Below, in pieces: positions 5,416 to 7,963 of a stretch of 7,963 bases of DNA. The notes below the pieces were generated by a model. That model searched no databases and was not told the origin of the DNA. It worked only from the letters and a program-made list of their open reading frames with translations. The translations under genes were made by a program, and so were the position numbers. Position 1 is the first letter of the stretch. Every line of letters begins with the position of its first letter. This DNA comes from Methanomicrobiales archaeon (GTDB taxonomy: Archaea; Halobacteriota; Methanomicrobia; Methanomicrobiales; JACTUA01). Where the stretch lies: assembly GCA_028678635.1 (NCBI GenBank), contig JAJRDC010000285.1, positions 1-7,963 of the forward strand, in the 5' to 3' direction.

Positions 5416-7963
5416 GCGAGATGCTCCTCAATGATGCGGAGCGCCACGTCCAGCTCGTGGAAGATACTGTCCCGGAGTTCGTCCTCGCGTATGTTCATGG
5501 CCGCGTACACGGCCATTCCCAGGATATCACGGCTCGTCTCCTCGTCCCCGGCGGAATAGACGTTGAGGGCGAGGTCCCCCAGGACAAAGGCCCTGCGGGA
5601 GAGGGGCCGGATGATGGAGGCCTCATCGAGGGCAGCCTGGAGCATCCGTTCCGCCACACGATCGTCCTTGGCCTTCAGGTACAGGGAGTAGAGGTCCACG
5701 TAGTACCGTGCCCGCTTCGCCCGGTCGGGCAGGCTGTTGATCAGGTGGGTGACCGCCGAGATCTCGGCCATGGTGTTCTTCCCTTCCCGGATCTTTTCCC
5801 TCAGGGACCGGAAGGCCTGGGGGATGGGGCCCGGCTGGACCTCCCGCCGGTCCACCCCTAGCTGGGACAGGAGCTGGGTCCGGACCGTGTCGTCGTCGAT
5901 CTGGGAGGCCACCTCCCTCGCCCACTTCGTCATGGCCTCATCCCCCCGCTTGAAGGCCACCATCTGCATCACCTGGACCAGGCCCTTCTTGGCCATGGTG
6001 GAGATGAAGGGAATGGAGATGGCCTCGATATCGGTGTTGGCCTGTTCCAGGAGGCGTATCGCGTCGCCCTTCTCCCCGTACTGCTCGGCCATGGGCACAA
6101 CGGAAACGAGCATCTCCACCCGCTCGTAGGTGGAGGGGATCCGGGCAATCGCATCGTAGATGGACCGAAGGATCTGCCTGCTCCGGGGGCCGGGGATGAC
6201 CATCCGGAGGATGGAGATAAAGGCATTCACGTACTCCACGGGATCATCGATCTGTTCCACGAGGGAAAGGGCAGTCTCCACGTTCTCCTCCCGGGGAGTG
6301 ATGGCCTGCAGGCTCACGATGGAGAAGATGATGTGGCGGCGGACGATCGAGCCCTGCTCCCCCTTGATGCGGTCCAGGAGCTCCTGGGCCTGCTCCAGGC
6401 AGGAGTGGGCGAGGCCCTCGTCCACCCGGGAAAGCATGCCGGTCAGGTCAGAGAGGATCAGCGCCTTCTCGTAAGGATCGGTGAGGGCATCCCGGGAGGC
6501 GTGGACACTGAGGAGGATGGCCCTCCCCTTCTCGTTCTCCCTGATGGCCAGGTAGGAATCGGCCAGGTTGCAGAGGGCAGAGAACTTCTTGTAGGAGTCC
6601 GGCGTCTGCTCCAGCAGCCGGTAGATCAGGTTGAGCACGATGGGGGAGATGTGGTCGCTCTGGAGCTTCTGGAGCACCGTCGCGATGATATCGTAGGGAT
6701 CCGTGGAGTCCAGGCTCTCCATCACGTCACTGAAGGTGCCGACGATCCGGAAGAACATGGCGTTCCTCTCCAGGCTCTCCTCGATCTCCAGGATGAACAT
6801 GGTGAGGGGGATCAGGAAATCGATCCGGTTGGACTTCTGGGAGTATTCCAGGATGATGTCCACGTACTTGGAGATCTTGAGGGAGAGCTGGGCCCGGTTC
6901 ACGCTCTCCATCAGGAGCTGGAGGGCCTGCTGGAAGGGTTCCACCTGGAAGGCCATGTCGTCGGGGGTCGGGGGCGTCTCAGCCGCGCCGAACCTGAGGC
7001 ACCCCACCCGGATCAGCCCCTCGATGATGGCCTCCCTCTGCTGCTGCTGGAGGGAGGGGTCCTCCACCGAGCGGGTGATCTGGTACGCCTCGGAGAGGGC
7101 CTTGGGCGACCGGTGGTGGATCCCGTAGGTGATCATCCCCTTGATGACGCTGTCAATGGCATAGAGCTTGAAGTCCCGGTCGAGAAGCGATCCGGTCCAC
7201 CGCATCATGCGGTGGAGCAGGTCCAGGTCACCCTGTTCCACGGCCAGGATGGTGGCCTGGTCGATGACGTGACCGAGCGCCTCGGAACGGGGCCGCTGCT
7301 CCTGGATCTCGCAGGAAAGCCCCACAGCCCGCTGCAGGAGATCACGGTTCTTCAGGGCCACACCCACCCTGGCAATCCCGATGACAATCGCCGAGATGAC
7401 CCCCTCCCGGTCCGCCCGGTTCGGTATCTGTTCTGCAAGGGTGAGGAGGGCCGACGGGTCCTGGGACTCGATGAATCCCCGGTCAATGAGGATCCGGATG
7501 CACTCCGGGATCACCGTTCCCGGGGCCGAATGCTCCCTGGCCATTTCCTGGAGCGAGGCCAGATGCTGGACCATGTCCGGGAACTGGACATCCCTGCAGA
7601 GGTCGGCCAGGGCCCGTGAGATGACCAGGTCCCGCTGACCCGTCTCCATGGGGGCAAGGATCTTCTCCTTTACATAGGGGATCTCATCCCTGACCACGCC
7701 CTCCCGCAGGATCCGTACACAGGTCTCTGTGGCATTCTTGTTGGCAGACTCCCGGGGGCCGCCGATCCGGGCAAAGATCTCGATGGCGTTCCGGATCTCC
7801 CCCCGCTTGAGAAGGGTATCCGAGAGGAGCAGGTACTGGGAGAGGAAGGACTCGCTGGAGGTCCCGGCCGCCACGTCCAGCAGGGGCACGATCCGGAGGA
7901 GGAGCCCGATGTCGCCGGTCCGTTCCACCACGACGCTGGCTGACGACACGATCTCTTTCACGG
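5412..7963 (-). CDS. large alpha-helical repeat (TPR/HEAT-like solenoid) protein, N-terminus outside window
   Basis: At least 849 residues are visible. The frame remains open at the right edge; a GTG at 7961 is available but the true start is probably further upstream. The sequence consists almost entirely of amphipathic helices of about 15-20 residues in pairs, with degenerate TPR-like phrases such as ALCNLADSYLAIRENEKGRA, LALNVYSAGDEETSRDIL and YVDLYSLYLKAKDDRVAERM. There is no signal peptide in the visible part, no transmembrane segment, no nucleotide-binding loop and no catalytic motif, and cysteines are few. This indicates a cytoplasmic scaffold or protein-interaction solenoid. A middle part (IDFLIPLTMFILEIEESLERNAMF) is more hydrophobic and less repeat-like. 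The family is not one I recognise. It is the upstream partner of acyP in a 4-base overlapping pair. The open frame across about 2.5 kb supports a real gene over the many antisense frames. Confidence 0.85.
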   Translation of the reverse strand, partial: VKEIVSSASVVVERTGDIGLLLRIVPLLDVAAGTSSESFLSQYLLLSDTLLKRGEIRNAIEIFARIGGPRESANKNATETCVRILREGVVRDEIPYVKEKILAPMETGQRDLVISRALADLCRDVQFPDMVQHLASLQEMAREHSAPGTVIPECIRILIDRGFIESQDPSALLTLAEQIPNRADREGVISAIVIGIARVGVALKNRDLLQRAVGLSCEIQEQRPRSEALGHVIDQATILAVEQGDLDLLHRMMRWTGSLLDRDFKLYAIDSVIKGMITYGIHHRSPKALSEAYQITRSVEDPSLQQQQREAIIEGLIRVGCLRFGAAETPPTPDDMAFQVEPFQQALQLLMESVNRAQLSLKISKYVDIILEYSQKSNRIDFLIPLTMFILEIEESLERNAMFFRIVGTFSDVMESLDSTDPYDIIATVLQKLQSDHISPIVLNLIYRLLEQTPDSYKKFSALCNLADSYLAIRENEKGRAILLSVHASRDALTDPYEKALILSDLTGMLSRVDEGLAHSCLEQAQELLDRIKGEQGSIVRRHIIFSIVSLQAITPREENVETALSLVEQIDDPVEYVNAFISILRMVIPGPRSRQILRSIYDAIARIPSTYERVEMLVSVVPMAEQYGEKGDAIRLLEQANTDIEAISIPFISTMAKKGLVQVMQMVAFKRGDEAMTKWAREVASQIDDDTVRTQLLSQLGVDRREVQPGPIPQAFRSLREKIREGKNTMAEISAVTHLINSLPDRAKRARYYVDLYSLYLKAKDDRVAERMLQAALDEASIIRPLSRRAFVLGDLALNVYSAGDEETSRDILGMAVYAAMNIREDELRDSIFHELDVALRIIEEHLA

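Noticed and set aside
6333..7619. 428-codon plus-strand frame opposite the solenoid gene
   Set aside because: Shadow rich in Gly/Asp/Leu/His with no domain; the opposite strand is open for over 849 codons and is coupled to acyP.

Overview
The window is GC-rich, gene-dense DNA that most likely comes from a methanogenic archaeon of the Methanomicrobiales type. The lineage call is inferred from the gene set: a membrane-anchored winged-helix regulator of an archaeal architecture, a stand-alone Cas1, short intergenic gaps with TATA-like elements and purine-rich Shine-Dalgarno sites. No rRNA, tRNA or CRISPR repeats were seen.

Layout from left to right: (1) the C-terminal end of a low-complexity, Thr/Pro/Asp/Lys-rich protein (stop at 386, open to the left edge). 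(2) A secreted-then-anchored membrane protein with a cytoplasmic winged-helix domain (468-1424). (3) Carbamate kinase arcC (1474-2409), whose Shine-Dalgarno site lies in a possible hairpin. (4) A 295-base non-coding gap (2410-2704) packed with inverted repeats. (5) Arginine deiminase-like arcA on the minus strand (2705-3988), convergent with arcC. (6) A 112-base divergent promoter region. (7) A stand-alone cas1 on the plus strand (4101-5045). (8) A short convergent gap, then on the minus strand acylphosphatase (5140-5415), overlapping by 4 bases the end of a very large alpha-solenoid protein (5412 to beyond the right edge).

How the genes fit together: arginine deiminase (arginine to citrulline plus ammonia) and carbamate kinase (carbamoyl phosphate plus ADP to ATP) are the first and last steps of the arginine deiminase pathway. 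The middle enzyme, catabolic ornithine carbamoyltransferase, is not in the window. The membrane wHTH protein sits 49 bases upstream of arcC in the same direction and might regulate it, but nothing proves this.

The most interesting item is Cas1. It has no cas2, no effector genes and no repeat array nearby. By my motif alignment the conserved catalytic glutamate is replaced by alanine (residue 162), and the loop between the other two metal ligands (H227, D236) is about three residues shorter than usual. It therefore looks like a domesticated or repurposed Cas1-fold protein rather than a normal spacer integrase. The second item to check is the hairpin-rich gap between arcC and arcA, which may be a structured RNA or a decayed mobile-intron fragment.
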